A DNA stretch of 64,000 nt from contig NC_090990.1 of assembly GCF_041146395.1 (NCBI RefSeq), positions 49,397,501 through 49,461,500 on the forward strand, read 5' to 3'. Below the pieces are notes generated by a model. That model searched no databases. It worked only from the letters and a program-made list of their open reading frames with translations, and had not been told where the DNA came from. Positions 23,312-34,430 of the stretch are shown in pieces. This DNA comes from Eulemur rufifrons. Taxonomy: Eukaryota > Chordata > Mammalia > Primates > Lemuridae. Both the position numbers and the translations under genes were made by a program. Positions within the stretch are counted from its first letter, which is position 1. Each line of letters starts with the position of its first letter.

Positions 23312-23969
23312 GTAAAGTCTTTGAAGGCAGGAACTATCCCTTATATTTCCCTGTATCGTAGATACAGCGATCATATTTCTGAACCACAAATCTAGACACA
23401 TGACCTGACAATTACATTTATATAGAAAAAGAAAAAGAGACATAAAGTTGGACTTTTTGTTCCAGAATTTGTGGTTATTGTATCTAATAGATGCATTCTG
23501 CCTCATATGAATACAATGCACATGGGTTGATCGCTTAGTCTGTCTAAAACAGAGATTGTAAGCTAATATAGACTGAAGATCAAATAAGGTCCACGGTGAT
23601 TTTTTTCACAGCAAATTTTTAAAAAATAAATTTTAATTGTTTGCTAATATTTAAAAACTGCTGATTTCACATAAAAATCAAGCCACTCTTGAGAAATCTG
23701 AAGATCTAAGAACACTGGGTTTTTAGAAATCAGCTCAAGCTAAATCCCATCTAAGAAGGGGTAATCTGATAAAGCCGGAAACCCAAAGAAGCTATTCTTC
23801 CAGTATAATGATGAAGAGGAAGAAACTTGCTGCACAGAAAGGGACACAGAAACTTGCCCATCTGCACCTTGGCACTTGGTAGAGGAAATATATGCATATT
23901 TCCTCTTTTGATAATTTATATCCAAAGCTGATACTCCTGTACACATGGGTTTGCAGGTCAATTCAACCT
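23312..23969. other. Unassigned noncoding sequence
   Basis: A short L2-end-like piece ('aagtctttgaaggcaggaactatc') lies at 23315-23350. The rest is unassigned. Confidence 0.4.
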
Positions 23970-25075
23970 ACTTATGACGTTTTAAAAACAAAAACAAAAA
24001 CAAAAACCCAAGTAGAGATATTGATTTAGTTCTGGGTAAACAGTTACCCCAGGCAACTAGTAAAAGTAAACACAAATGATCTCTGAATGAATGCAGCTTC
24101 TACCTATGCCCCAAAGAATTTTTACAGACAAAATCCTAGAAATATGACTCAGAACCAAAATCCACAAAACATAAACGTAAACAGGGCACAATGGGTAAAA
24201 GCCAGAAGCAACAGGTGGCAAAAATCACACCTGTAGTCTTCAGATATGGAATGACAAGACACAGAATATAAAATAAGAATGTTTAATGCTAACTCACTCA
24301 ACAAATATTACCTGAATACCTTCTATTTGCTAGGTACTGTTCTAAGCTCTGAGGATAAAGTGGCTAACAAAATAAATACCCTGTCCTTAGAGCCACATAG
24401 GGATTAGCTTTGGGTATGAGAGATGACCCGAGTGTCCTGGGCTTCTTGTGTGACTGACATGACCAGGGACAACAGCATGAGATTAGAATGGTTGTAAGGC
24501 AGAGAGTGGTCCTATGAGTGCAGCGGGCAGAGGAAGGGGTGATGGGAGAAGTCCCTTCTCCAGAACAGCGCCCTAGGCCTCCGTCTTTATTCCTGATAAT
24601 GCTTTTGTGAGGGGGAGGGAAGGAATGTTCTTATCTGAAATACAGGTTACTGTAGGGAAACCTATTGCTGGTCAAGCCCAGAGGCCAGGAAAGAGATCAT
24701 CTTACCTTTAAAACGTTCGTTTCAAGAAATTAAAGCCTGTAAACATGTGCAAGAAACAAGAGACTATACAAAATTGTCTGAACAGATCTGAAATAGGACT
24801 TTCAGGAATGGGAAAAAAAGAAAGAAATTAAAAAGTCAAACAAGTTAAAAAGGAAACTGGACGTGGCTAAAGAAACAATTCATGAACTAGAAGTTAGATC
24901 CTAAGAAAACTATCCTAAATGCAGTCCAGGGAGTATAAAGAGATGCAAAATATAAAAGAGAGAGAGATCATAAGACTTGGATGATAGAATTAGAAGGTCT
25001 AATATACACATAATCAGAATTCTCTCAAGGAGATAGAGAAAATAGCTGGGAATTTTTCAGATTTGTTAAAAGTAA
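23970..25075 (+). mobile_element. HAL1/L1 ORF1-type fragment with an internal interruption
   Basis: Two HAL1-like blocks lie in one orientation. The first is 23970-24285, ending 'gacacagaatataaaataagaatgtttaatg'. The second is 24715-25075, with 'gaactagaagttagatcc', 'aagagatgcaaaatataaaag' and 'gatgatagaattagaaggtctaatata', the nucleotide shadow of an ORF1 coiled-coil. Between them lies about 430 bp of other sequence (an L2-like piece at 24290-24400, then unassigned). Confidence 0.6.
24290..24400 (-). repeat. L2-like fossil repeat
   Basis: Reads 'caacaaatattacctgaataccttctatttgctaggtactgttctaagctctgagg', the reverse complement of the L2 3' end family. Confidence 0.5.
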
Positions 25076-25334
25076 TTACTGTACTTACCTGGTCACAGTA
25101 GGCACTTGAGTTTTTGACCCTTTGTCTATAAGTAAACATTTTTCTTAAACCACCTTCCAGAAATATGTTTTTCACTGAATACTACTTTATGGTTTTCAAA
25201 GGGCTTTCACATATTAAAATCTACATGTTTACATGTTTTTAGACTTATTGGAAGTCTTAGATTTGTTTCCCTAATAGGCAACTGAAATAATCTCTGGGCA
25301 TGTGCCAGTTTTAAAGCCATTCTCTCTCTCTCTT

Positions 25335-25503
25335 TTTTTTTTTTTTTGAGATAGGGTCTCACTCTATCACCCACACTTTACACTGGAGTGCAGTGGCGTG
25401 ATCATAGCTCACTGCAGAGTCGAACTCCTGGGCTCAAGCTATCCTCTTGCCTCAGCCTCCCAGGTAGCTAGGACTACGGGCATGCACCACCATGCCCAGC
25501 TAA
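25335..25503 (-). mobile_element. Alu monomer-type element
   Basis: T15 tail, one arm, ending 'gcatgcaccaccatgcccagct'. Flanked by AAAGCCATTCTCT (from about 25313) and AAGGCCATTCTCT (from about 25507), a one-mismatch target duplication. Confidence 0.87.
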
Positions 25504-25745
25504 AAAAGGCCATTCTCTTTAAAGTAGAAAAAGAGAAAAGGGTTTTCATGACCAAACTTACTAATGATAACTACAGGATGCTCTTAAACATGATGGAAAT
25601 GGTAGTTACTACCAGTGAATTTGGTTGATTCTCTGCAGTTTTAATTTCAAGACCCTTTTGGGATATTTCCTTTCCAAATCTTCCTATCCTGTTTTCTCTC
25701 CTCAGGGACGATGGGGGCTGGAGGGTGTCCTCATTGGGTTAAGTG

Positions 25746-25829
25746 GCAAGATCCAATTTCTTTTTTAAAATTTTTTTTAATTATTTTATTTTTTTCTGAC
25801 AAGTCATGAAGGTAGCAAGATCCAATTTC
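25746..25829 (-). mobile_element. Ultra-short poly(T) retroinsertion with 15-bp target duplication
   Basis: GCAAGATCCAATTTC occurs at 25746-25760 and again at 25815-25829. Between them are 54 bp, T-rich first, then a 20-bp body (about 25793-25814). This is the structure of target-primed reverse transcription of an almost bodyless poly(A) RNA on the minus strand. Confidence 0.75.
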
Positions 25830-25859
25830 ATCATGACCTTGAAGGCTCCATGAATCATT

Positions 25860-26315
25860 TGCTCCTATTGCTATGTGAGCAAAGTCCAAACCTTCTCAGC
25901 ATGACATAACAGGCTATTTCTTTGCTGTATGTCACTGCCCTCCTTCCCAGCTCGACTCTCAATACAAGCACATAAGACAACTCACTATTTCCTAACTAAG
26001 TAAAGACACACCAGGCCGTCAGAGCACCATGTTTCTGTACAGGAAATTTCCCTTGGCCTTCTCCTTGCCCTTCCTACCCTTCAATACTCCCCATTTAGCT
26101 CCTCTCACCCAAACTCTGTTGGTCTGAAGAAAGTCTACTGGTCCTTCAGGACCCTTCCCAGACTGGGCACCTGGCTGCCCAAAGCTTTCTCTGACAGTAT
26201 CTATGCCACCTTAAACTACAGTGTAGTTTATTCATCTCTGTGCTATTAATACAATGTATCCATCTCTGTATCCTGGCATGTGATGAGTGCTCAATAAATT
26301 CTTGGTGAATAAACA
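25860..26315 (+). repeat. L2 LINE fragment, 3' end
   Basis: Long and well ordered: 'aaagtccaaaccttctcagcatgacata', 'ccttcaggacccttcccag', 'aaagctttctctgacag' and the terminus 'gagtgctcaataaattcttggtgaataaa'. Confidence 0.8.
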
Positions 26316-26379
26316 GTATAGAAAGTCTGGGAAAACACTCCAGAGAAAATAATAAAGCTTAAAAGGTCACTGTAGGGCA

Positions 26380-26775
26380 GTCCTTAACCCTGGACCCAGC
26401 AATACCACTTCTAAGAAACATACCTATGTAAATAATTGAGAATGTGCTCAAAATTTAGCTACAAGGCTGCATACTCCAGTCTTGTTTAAATAGCAAAATC
26501 CTGGACACAATTTTAAGTCCTTCAACAGAACTTTGGTTAAATAAATGTACAATGGAATACTAAGTAGCCATTTAAAAACATGTATGAAAAATATTTAGTG
26601 GCATGTATGATATTTTTTGCAAGGAAAAAAGGTTACAAAACATTGTGTTCAGTGTGTTTACCTATAATGCTACACATAAAATTGTTAACAGTGGTTTTCT
26701 GGGTGGTGAGATTTCCTCTTCTTCTGATTCTGACAAAAATCTGACTTTTCTATAATGAGTCATAAAAAGGAGATT
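26380..26775 (+). mobile_element. Old L1 (L1ME/L1M-type) 3' end
   Basis: Shows 'acccagcaataccacttctaagaaacatacctatg', 'aatgtacaatggaatactaagtagcc' and 'gtggttttctgggtggtgagatt', the usual order across the L1M 3' end. Confidence 0.7.
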
Positions 26776-27469
26776 TTTGTTTCTGAAGGAGAGAGTCCTT
26801 CCTTTCATGCTCCTACTTCCCTTTGGAACTTCAACTCTACCAAGAGGCCATTCATATTCCCAACATTCCAGGGTGCCCAAGGGACAGGCCTGTCCAGATA
26901 TTTTAGCCTCAATTCACAAAATGGAGACTTGGAAAGGAAAAACAGCTTCTCTAGAGAGCAGTGATTGTTAAAACCCAAATAAATAGAGTCGTTAATCCCC
27001 AAGATTTCTTAATGTTAGAAAACTAACATTAGTCTATTTCACTTTTCAAGATAAACTCCCCCTCAAAATTCCGTGCTGACCCTGAAATGATTTGCTATGT
27101 AAGGACTCTGTTCCATCCAGAGAACCTAAAGCCTTCACATTCCATCTTACGCACACACACACTTTTTTTTTTTTTATCTTTTACTGGGCTGCAGCTATTT
27201 CCTGACTCACCAAAAGGGGCCGAGCCCCAGCAGGGAGGCCCCCTGCAGGGCTGGCCGAGTGCCACCCTGGCTGGGTTTCCCTCTCCCCCGCGCAGGCAGG
27301 CGGCTAGCGCAGTGACTCGACTTCCTCTGCTCACCTTCCCGGAGGTCCCCGCCTACGCCACTGCCGTCGGGTCTCCGAGGAAGTCACGTTTGGCCTCAGA
27401 GCTGGTCTGAATCCTCTGGGAGGAAAAGGGGGTGGGGAGGGGGGGAGGGGGAAGGGAGAAGTAACAAGA
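26776..27469. other. Unassigned sequence rising in GC toward the CpG island
   Basis: Short overlapping frames occur on both strands at 26755-27410 without domains. GC content climbs from about 27180. A CA run and a T13 run lie at 27152-27176, and an interrupted G-rich run lies at 27417-27455. Confidence 0.4.
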
Positions 27470-27585
27470 GCCCTGGAATGGGATCAGCTTGGTGTCTGTC
27501 ACTAATTAGATGGCGATGGGGGTAAGTGATTTTCCCGTTGAGTGAATTAAATTCCTCATCTGTCAAAGAAGTAGTGGACCTAGAA
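27470..27585 (+). repeat. MIR SINE fragment
   Basis: Has 'ctggaatgggatcagcttggtgtctgtcactaattag' and 'aattcctcatctgtcaaag'. A GTAAGT donor-like word at 27522-27527 lies inside it. Confidence 0.5.
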
Positions 27586-27694
27586 TGACTGCGCAGGTCT
27601 CCTCTCCAGTGTTGAGGAGCATGAATGCCCAGATGTGTCCAGGAGCGCTGCAAAAAGAAGAGCGAAATAGCATATATGGAGGGTCCCCGCGGTG

Positions 27695-27790
27695 CTGAGC
27701 ACCTACGTAAACACTGCCTTACTTAATCTTCCAATAACCTCTTATGATAGGTGTCCAGATCCCAATATAAAGACTGACAATAGAGACAGG
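27695..27790 (-). repeat. MIR SINE fragment
   Basis: Minus-strand words 'cttacttaatcttccaataacctcttatgataggtg' match the MIR tail region. Confidence 0.45.
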
Positions 27791-27842
27791 TCTGTGGAAC
27801 GCTTTCCCACATTTTCCTCCTCAAGATACACAGGGAAAACGT

Positions 27843-27880
27843 GGTTTTTTGTTTGTTTGTTTGTTTGTTTTGTTTTTTAA
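27843..27880. repeat. (TTTG)n microsatellite
   Basis: Five to six TTTG units followed by a T run. Confidence 0.85.
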
Positions 27881-28029
27881 CAGCCCACTGGAGCCAATGA
27901 GTGAGCCCCAGCCAGACGCAAATGTCCCTGTCGCCCCCAGGCAAAGGGGCTGCTCCAGACCGCAGCTCACCTGTCCCATCTGCTACCTGTTCGCTGCTCA
28001 CTGGAGTGAAAGGTGTGAGGTGTTTGGTC

Positions 28030-28195
28030 CAAGAGAAGTTTGATACACGTCGAGACAAATCTGGGTTTGATTCGCAGCTCTGCCTTCTGTTTGGTTTAAA
28101 GCAACTAACAATCATTTCGAGACTATTTCCTCACTTCCAAGGAAAGCTAATAATAGCATGTACGTCACAGGGAGAGCGGCATGGGTTATGAGTAG
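28030..28195 (+). repeat. MIR SINE fragment
   Basis: Core words 'caaatctgggtttgattcgcagctctgccttctg' and 'tttcctcacttccaaggaaagctaataatagcat' are in order. It abuts the CpG island. Confidence 0.65.
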
Positions 28196-28204
28196 GACCA
28201 AACT

Positions 28205-28965
28205 TTGATGACAGCGCCTGCATCCGCGAGCGCTCAGTAAAGTAACGCGCCTCCGTCCTCGCCGCCTCCACCAAGGGCGGCGCTGGGCCGGGGCCCCGCG
28301 GGCGCGAGGAGGAGGTCCCCTCGGGAGGCTCCGGGCCCCGCGGGCGCGAGGGGGAGGTGCCCTCGGGAGGCTCCGGGCCCCGCGGGCGCGAGGGGGAGGT
28401 CCCCTCGGGAGGCTCCGGGCCCCGCGGGCGCGAGGAGGAGGTCCCCTCGGGAGGCTCCGGGCCCCGCGGGCGCGAGGGGGAGGTCCCCTCGGGAGGCTCC
28501 GGGCCCCGCGGGCGCGAGGGGGAGGTCCCCTCGGGAGGCTCCGGGCCCCGCGGGGGCGAGGGGGAGGTCCCCTCGGGAGGCTCCGGGCTCCGCGGGCGCG
28601 AGGAGGAGGCCCCGCCCCGGAGGGTCCGGGTGTCCGCGCAGACTCCGCGTAGCCCGCCAGGGGCGTCACCACCCGAAGGTGCGAGCCGGGCCGGCGGGGC
28701 CAGGGCTCTTCCTGACATCGCGAGCGCGGGATTCCCCGCCAGCCGGTGCGGCCGCTCTGCGCCCGCCGCGCCGTCCCGCCTCGCCCTCGTCCCCGCCCGG
28801 GTGCGCCGCGCGGGCCAGTCTCCGCTCGAGCAGGGGGGCGCGCCCAGGCGCTTCTGCGTCCCAGGTCTCTGCAGGGAAGAGGTGCTGCCTTGGCCCGGGC
28901 TTAGGGCCAGCGGGAATCCCGCTGTCCGGCCGCGCCGTCGCGCCTCGCTCAGCGTGAGACAACCC
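28205..28965. promoter_or_regulatory. CpG island, orphan promoter candidate
   Basis: About 760 bp with very high GC and undepleted CpG, unlike every other part of the window. It contains GC boxes such as 'ccccgcccc' (28610-28620), many CGCG words and a 42-bp tandem array. I see no TATA box. No recognisable first exon lies on either strand, though flanking donor-like words exist. It most likely marks a transcription start, possibly bidirectional or for a noncoding RNA, or a regulatory island. Direction cannot be told from sequence alone. Confidence 0.75.
28281..28616. repeat. 42-bp GC-rich minisatellite, eight units
   Basis: Exact 42-bp periodicity: the word GGGAGGCTCC recurs at 28323, 28365, 28407, 28449, 28491, 28533 and 28575, with a diverged first unit from 28281. 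Units differ at a few positions (GAGGAGG or GAGGGGG, GTCCC or GTGCC, GGGCGCG or GGGGGCG). Each unit has about five CpGs and four G-runs spaced to form a quadruplex. The unit length is divisible by three, so long frames stay open on both strands without implying a protein. Confidence 0.95.
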
Positions 28966-29434
28966 AGAATTAAAAAAAAAAAAAAAAAAAGTTGGCACCA
29001 CAGAAGCCTCCCCCGCTTCTTTCCACCCCCGGATGCCCGCCCGACTCGCCTCATTGCACAATTCCTACCATGGAATTGCCGCGTGACTCGGCTGGAGCCC
29101 AGAAAAGTTTCCCAGGTTTCCCTGGCCTAGGAAAGAGCGGTTGGGTGTCCCGCTCTGACCCCAGGCGCCCTCTAAGTCGTGTTTCTTCGGGTGACTGGGT
29201 TGCCCTTTCAAATGCGGAGACTGCCCTTTACAAAGTAACAGAAGCTCACGAGCCCGCCGGCTCACCAGCTGTAGGCAACGAACGCGTTTCTTTTGCCCGT
29301 GTACCTTTTCAGACGGCAAAAGTGTTTCGATCTGTTGGGGGGGAGAAGTCAGGCACTGCTTTTAAGGGAGGAAGGAGAGTGGTACTTAAAAGCGGAGACA
29401 CTATCTGCAGCTCTCCAAGAATCAAGTGTTATTA
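28966..29434. other. CpG-island shore with A18 run
   Basis: A run of A at 28972-28990 interrupts otherwise GC-rich sequence. The remainder is moderately GC-rich unique sequence with no identifiable exon. Confidence 0.45.
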
Positions 29435-29650
29435 ACACTGCGCGTAGTAGGTACTGAAGAGATATCGAATGAATGACTATTTGGAGAAGGGATTTAAGTG
29501 GCTGTCTGCACACCAGTGCTTCCATTTTGCAGATGAGGAAACCTAGAGGTTAAGTGACCTGCCCAAAGTCACATGGCTAATTAATGTGGAAGGCAGGAGT
29601 AGAATCTGTCCTGTTTCGGCTCCAAATACTTGTCATTATGAGGAGGGTGC
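29435..29650 (-). repeat. MIR SINE
   Basis: Clear minus-strand landmarks: 'ttccattttgcagatgaggaaacctagaggttaagtgacctgcccaaagtcacatggctaatta' words, in order. Confidence 0.85.
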
Positions 29651-30894
29651 GTTTTTCCCTCTTTATGAAAATAAAATACCTTCTGCAGTAATCTCTGGAA
29701 AGCCTTATTCCATTCCATCTCCCTACCCATCTAAAATAAACATACAAAACAATCACCCCCCAAACCAATATTTGCACTCAAATGGGCTAAATTTGGCAAG
29801 ACGATATTAGCAAGGCATTTTAGTTCTTATCCCCATAAATTACTTCTTAATCACACAAAATATACAAAGAAGAGGAGAAGGTGGGTGAGGGGAGAAGCGG
29901 AAACAAAGTCAACAAAACAGTGCTTTTTCAAAATGATCTGGAAGATACCAGGTTCCCATTAACCTTTTGTAAGTAAGGTGTTTGGTGTTCTGCATGGGAA
30001 CTGCTGGACTCAGGAGTGACCATCAGAGTTGCTCTAAGACTGGTCAGTTATTTCACTCAGCCTTAGAATAGATTTGTTGCTCATCTTTCAGAATAGAGGA
30101 GCTGCAATCTGTGCAAACACAACAGTCTTCAATGACAGTCTTGCAGATGGTTAGACAGCTTGTTGTCTTTGAAGTTTCAAGGCTGACCAACTGTACCAAA
30201 CGTCTAATTTAGGGACCAAACTGCCAAACAATTAGATGTGATGATCAAAGGAAGCAAAATTATAAGTGGTGATCATGAGTAAAACCTAATTCTTTTGTGG
30301 GTTGTCAAAAATGGTTTCTACAATGATGGTTATAATACAGTTATAATAACACAATCCAAGTTCAAGTTCTTATCCAAGAAGAAGCTGGGGTTTCCAGTGA
30401 TGGGCAGACCAGCAGACCAAATTATGAAATGTTTCATTTTTTGGTCTGCCAAATATATTCTGAAATGGGGCAATTCTCTTCTGTAACTATGCTGCCTTCT
30501 CTCTCCTTTCTCTAGCTCTGCTATTTTGAGGGTAAATATTAATTTCTAGGAAATTTTGAAATTCTATGTGGCTGGATAAAATCTGTTAATTCTGGTTTGG
30601 CAATGCTACAAAATATTCCTGAAATCAAAGCATCATCTCATATTTTTCCCATACTGTGATTTCTAGTTTGTCATTATACCAGACTATTCAATCTGTACCC
30701 TGGAAACACAGGAAAAAAAGCATTTGATCAAAAAAAACCTATCTTTCCCAAGTCAGATTTTAAGGATAACAACCTATTTGGATGTAAATGATACTTTAAA
30801 ATATATTACATATTTCATTCAACACCATTACATAATTGATGTTGAAACATTTTTTACATTTAAGGATGTAAATTTTCTGTGGTTATTAGAGGCC
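29651..30894. other. Unassigned noncoding sequence
   Basis: No repeat family or gene is recognised. It contains an 18-bp-arm inverted repeat at 30412-30449. Confidence 0.4.
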
Positions 30895-31225
30895 TGAAAG
30901 GGGAGGGAAAGGGGAGAATAGGGAGAGGATGGTTAACAGACACAAAGTTACAGCTAGATAGAAGGAATAAGTTCTAGTGTCCTGTAGCACTGTGGGGTGA
31001 ATATGGTTAACAATCATATAGTGTATATTTTCAACAAGCTAGAAGAAAGAATTTATAATGTTCACAGCACAAAAAAATGATAAATGTTCAAAGTGATGGA
31101 TACACTAATTATTCAGATTTCGTCATCACACATTCTACACATATATTGAAATATCACTTTGTATTCCATAAATATGTACAATTATTGTGTCAATTAAAAA
31201 TAAAAGAAAAAATAAATTAATTAAA
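30895..31225 (+). mobile_element. L1MA/L1MB-type 3' UTR
   Basis: Landmarks 'gctagatagaaggaataagttctagtgtcctgtagcac', 'ggttaacaatcatatagtgtatattttcaa' and 'ataaatatgtacaattattgtgtcaattaaaaa' define the 3' UTR and tail. Confidence 0.85.
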
Positions 31226-31239
31226 AAAAATTTTCCTGC

Positions 31240-32870
31240 CTTCCAAATTGACCTATAGAGTCAATGGCAATTCCAATCAAAATCCCAATAGACTTTTTTG
31301 ATGGAATTTGACAGCTTAATTCTAAATTTTATATGGAAGTGCAAAGGGCCAAAAATAGCCAAGATGCTCTTGCAGAAGAATAAGTTAGAGGACTTGCTAT
31401 CCGAGACATTAAAATTTATAGTCATAATAATTAAGATAGTATATTATTAGTACAGGCATAAAAATAAATCAATGAATGTGGAGAGCCCAGACTTAGATCC
31501 ACACATATATAAATGGGGGCACTGAAGAACAAAGGAGAAAGGATGGAACTTTCAGTAAATGGTGCTGGGACAATTGGGTATTCATAGTTACAAAAATGAA
31601 ACCAGACCCTTACTTTATACTATACACAGAAATAATTTCCAGATGAATTAAAAATCTGGCAAAATTATAAAAACTTTAGAAAATAATAAGGGAGAAAATA
31701 TTCATGACCTTGAGATAGGAAAGTTTTCTTAAATAAGGCACAAAATGCACAAACCATAAAAGAAATGATTGGCAAACTGGACTAAAGTTATTCATCAAAA
31801 GACTTCATATAATACCAGCTATCAACTGGAAAAAATATATTTACAACATATTTAAGTGATAAGAGTAAGTAGTATGAAAAATATACAAAGAACACTTATG
31901 AATAAATGACAGACTAAAAAAATAGGAAAAATGGGCAAAAGATTAAAACAGGTGCTTTACAAAAAAAGAAACTCAAATCATCATTAAACATATAAAAAGA
32001 TGCTCAACCTTATGAATAAGGAGGGAAATGCAAAGTAGAACGACACTGAAATATTTTTGCATACCCAACAGATTGATAAAAATAAGTCTGACAATTCCAA
32101 ATGTAGAGAATGCTGGGGAATGAGGGGAACTCTTACACACTGCTGGTAAGCATGTCCATCTGTACAAGTACTCTGAAAAACACTTTGGCATTACCTAATA
32201 AGATTGAACAAGTACATATCCTATGACTCCCATTTATATACCCTAGAGGAATTCTTACACAAGGAAGCATGGATTTAAATGTTCATAGTAGCATTGTTTA
32301 TAATAAAAAAATACTGGAAGCAATCCAAATGTCCACCAAGAGTAGAACATATAAAGTAATACATTCATAAAAGGGAATATACAGCAATGAAAAGAAGGAA
32401 CGAACATCTTATACACATCAATATAGATGGCACAAACACAATGTTGAGAGAAGCAAGTCACAGAAGAAAACATACACTATGATTCTGTTTATACTAAGCT
32501 CAAAATAGATAAAGCTAAACACTATTTTGTTTAGGGATGCACACAGGTGCTAAAGCTAAAGACAGGCTACGGGATGGTTGTCCTAAAAAATCAGACATTG
32601 ATTACCTCAGTAGTATAGGGAGAGGTGAGGAATTGGAGAGGTCCACACAGGGAGTTTCTGCAACTATGTTTTATTTCTTAACCTGGAAGAGGTTAGACAG
32701 AATGTCACTCTATTTTTATTCTTTCAAATGTACATTTATGTCTTATACATTCTTCTGTATGATTAATCTTTTTAAAAACCCTATGCCATTAGAAATAAAA
32801 CAAATAAAAAATTATACTGGAATTTTTATAGTTGGAAAAAAGAGGGTTAGCTCTAAACAAAACCAAACAA
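31240..32870 (+). mobile_element. L1M-type L1, end of ORF2 and 3' UTR
   Basis: The order follows L1 ORF2: 'tcaatggcaattccaatcaaaatcccaatagac', 'gccaaaaatagccaagatgctcttgcagaagaa', 'aaaatggtgctgggacaattgggtattcatag' and 'cagcaatgaaaagaaggaacgaac'. Frames are all broken. It appears directly after the tail of the L1MA piece, so two L1 copies lie in tandem. Confidence 0.85.
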
Positions 32871-33689
32871 AATAAGATCATTGTAAGTTTAGCAATAAAT
32901 ATAATTTGTGAACTCTCATGATCTGACACAGGCCACACCCATTTTAGGACATCCCACAACTAAATCTGTTTCACTTATCTTGATGTCCATACTAACACAG
33001 AAATAAACAATAAATATAGGCTTTCTAGCAAGACAGATGTTATTTCTTCACACAAGTGTGAAGACATAACAGAAAAGTCTGTTTCTTATGATGGAGAGTT
33101 GATTTTGGTAAAATTAAATCATATTTAGTAACCTAATTGATAAAGCACTTAAGGCTCTTTGAGTAGTTCACTAAATCATAAACTTAGCTTTCCCATCTGC
33201 ATAGACTGATAGATATTACAATATAGCATCTGAATTTAAAAATATCTTTAAGTCTAGGTGGTTTGCTTCATAGCTTTTCTTTAATTAAAACAGTTTTCAT
33301 TCTTAAAGGGGGACTCATACATCTGATTTCGTTTTTCCCTTTCTCAAAGAGGGGGCTTATTTTACTCTGTTTCAATAGCAAACATTCATTATGCTAGCTG
33401 AACTGGCAGACTCATTGAATTATGCCTTGTGTATAAAATATTTGATCTTTAAAATGTTTACCTTGAATCATCCAGAAATGATTAAATAGTAACATACTCA
33501 ATTCATTAAGCTAGGTAATTTTTGTCATCTGTGTTAGAAAAGTCCATCGAAGATAATTAACATTTTTAAAAAGAAAAAATGCTGATCTCTATCTTCCTTA
33601 TCTGCTATTCCTGTTTGCCCAGTAATGTTGGATAATCATGATATTGAAACAAAGTGACAAAATGAGTGGTTTAAGTTCCAAGTGAGTGG
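32871..33689. other. Unassigned AT-rich noncoding sequence
   Basis: No element or gene is recognised. Confidence 0.4.
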
Positions 33690-34430
33690 AACTTAATAGT
33701 CAATGCCTGCAGGTGCAGACCGGGGGCTGTGGGTCAAGGATGTAACTGGAGCTTAGCCTTAAAGGAAGACACAATGGGTCCCAGTTGTATGAATATAAAT
33801 AGGAAAAACCAGCTTAATCGAGCACCGTATCTGACAGAATCCAAGGCAGGAACGTAACTGGGTTTCAGGAAGGCAGAAGATCCAGGTGCTGTATTGAAGA
33901 AACATCCAGACTTTGTCTCTTGTCTCTTTTCTGTAGGTCTTTTATTTTTGTGTCTCTGTCACACCGCTTTGGCTGTGTCTCTGGCCCACATGGATCAGAT
34001 AACCGCCCCATCACTTTCATGGTCACCCAGGTATGGCCACGTGGAGAAAGGCTTAGACTCGCTCCTGGTCTTTTATCTAAGTTCCCAGGGAATTTAGATT
34101 GTGATTAGCACAGACTGGGTTTGTTTGGTGACAGCTCCTGATCCAAACAATTTTTTTTGGTAGGAAACCAGGAAGCCACTCACATGGGATGGACAAACCA
34201 CCCAATGGTCACCCACTACAAAAGGGTAGCAGAGAAAAGCCAAGAGGCGCAGGAAAGCCTTTCTCAGCAAGGAGAAAAGGACAGAAGGCAGAAATGTGTA
34301 TGGTGTGTCCTAGTAACACTCAGTAGGACTATTTGGCTGGATATGGAGTTTATGCAGAAGTACTAAGAGATTAAATTGGAGAAATAGTTTGAGGTCACTT
34401 TGGAGAAATTCCTGGATGTCAAGCTAAAAA
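33690..34430. other. Unassigned sequence with exon-like or LTR-like signals
   Basis: Holds a TATAAATA word at 33800-33807, a pyrimidine tract ending in TAG at 33936, and CAG followed by GTATGG at 34030-34036. An open stretch lies between the last two. It could be an unrecognised old LTR or an isolated exon-like sequence; there is no homology I can name. Confidence 0.25.

Noticed and set aside
27522..27527. GTAAGT considered as a first-exon splice donor upstream of the CpG island
   Set aside because: It lies in a MIR fragment and points away from any identifiable exon.
28131..29054. 307-codon minus-strand frame with a hydrophobic start resembling a signal peptide
   Set aside because: The hydrophobic run is the translation of an A-run in reverse, and most of the rest is the 42-bp repeat. 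Equivalent frames exist on the other strand, so composition explains it.
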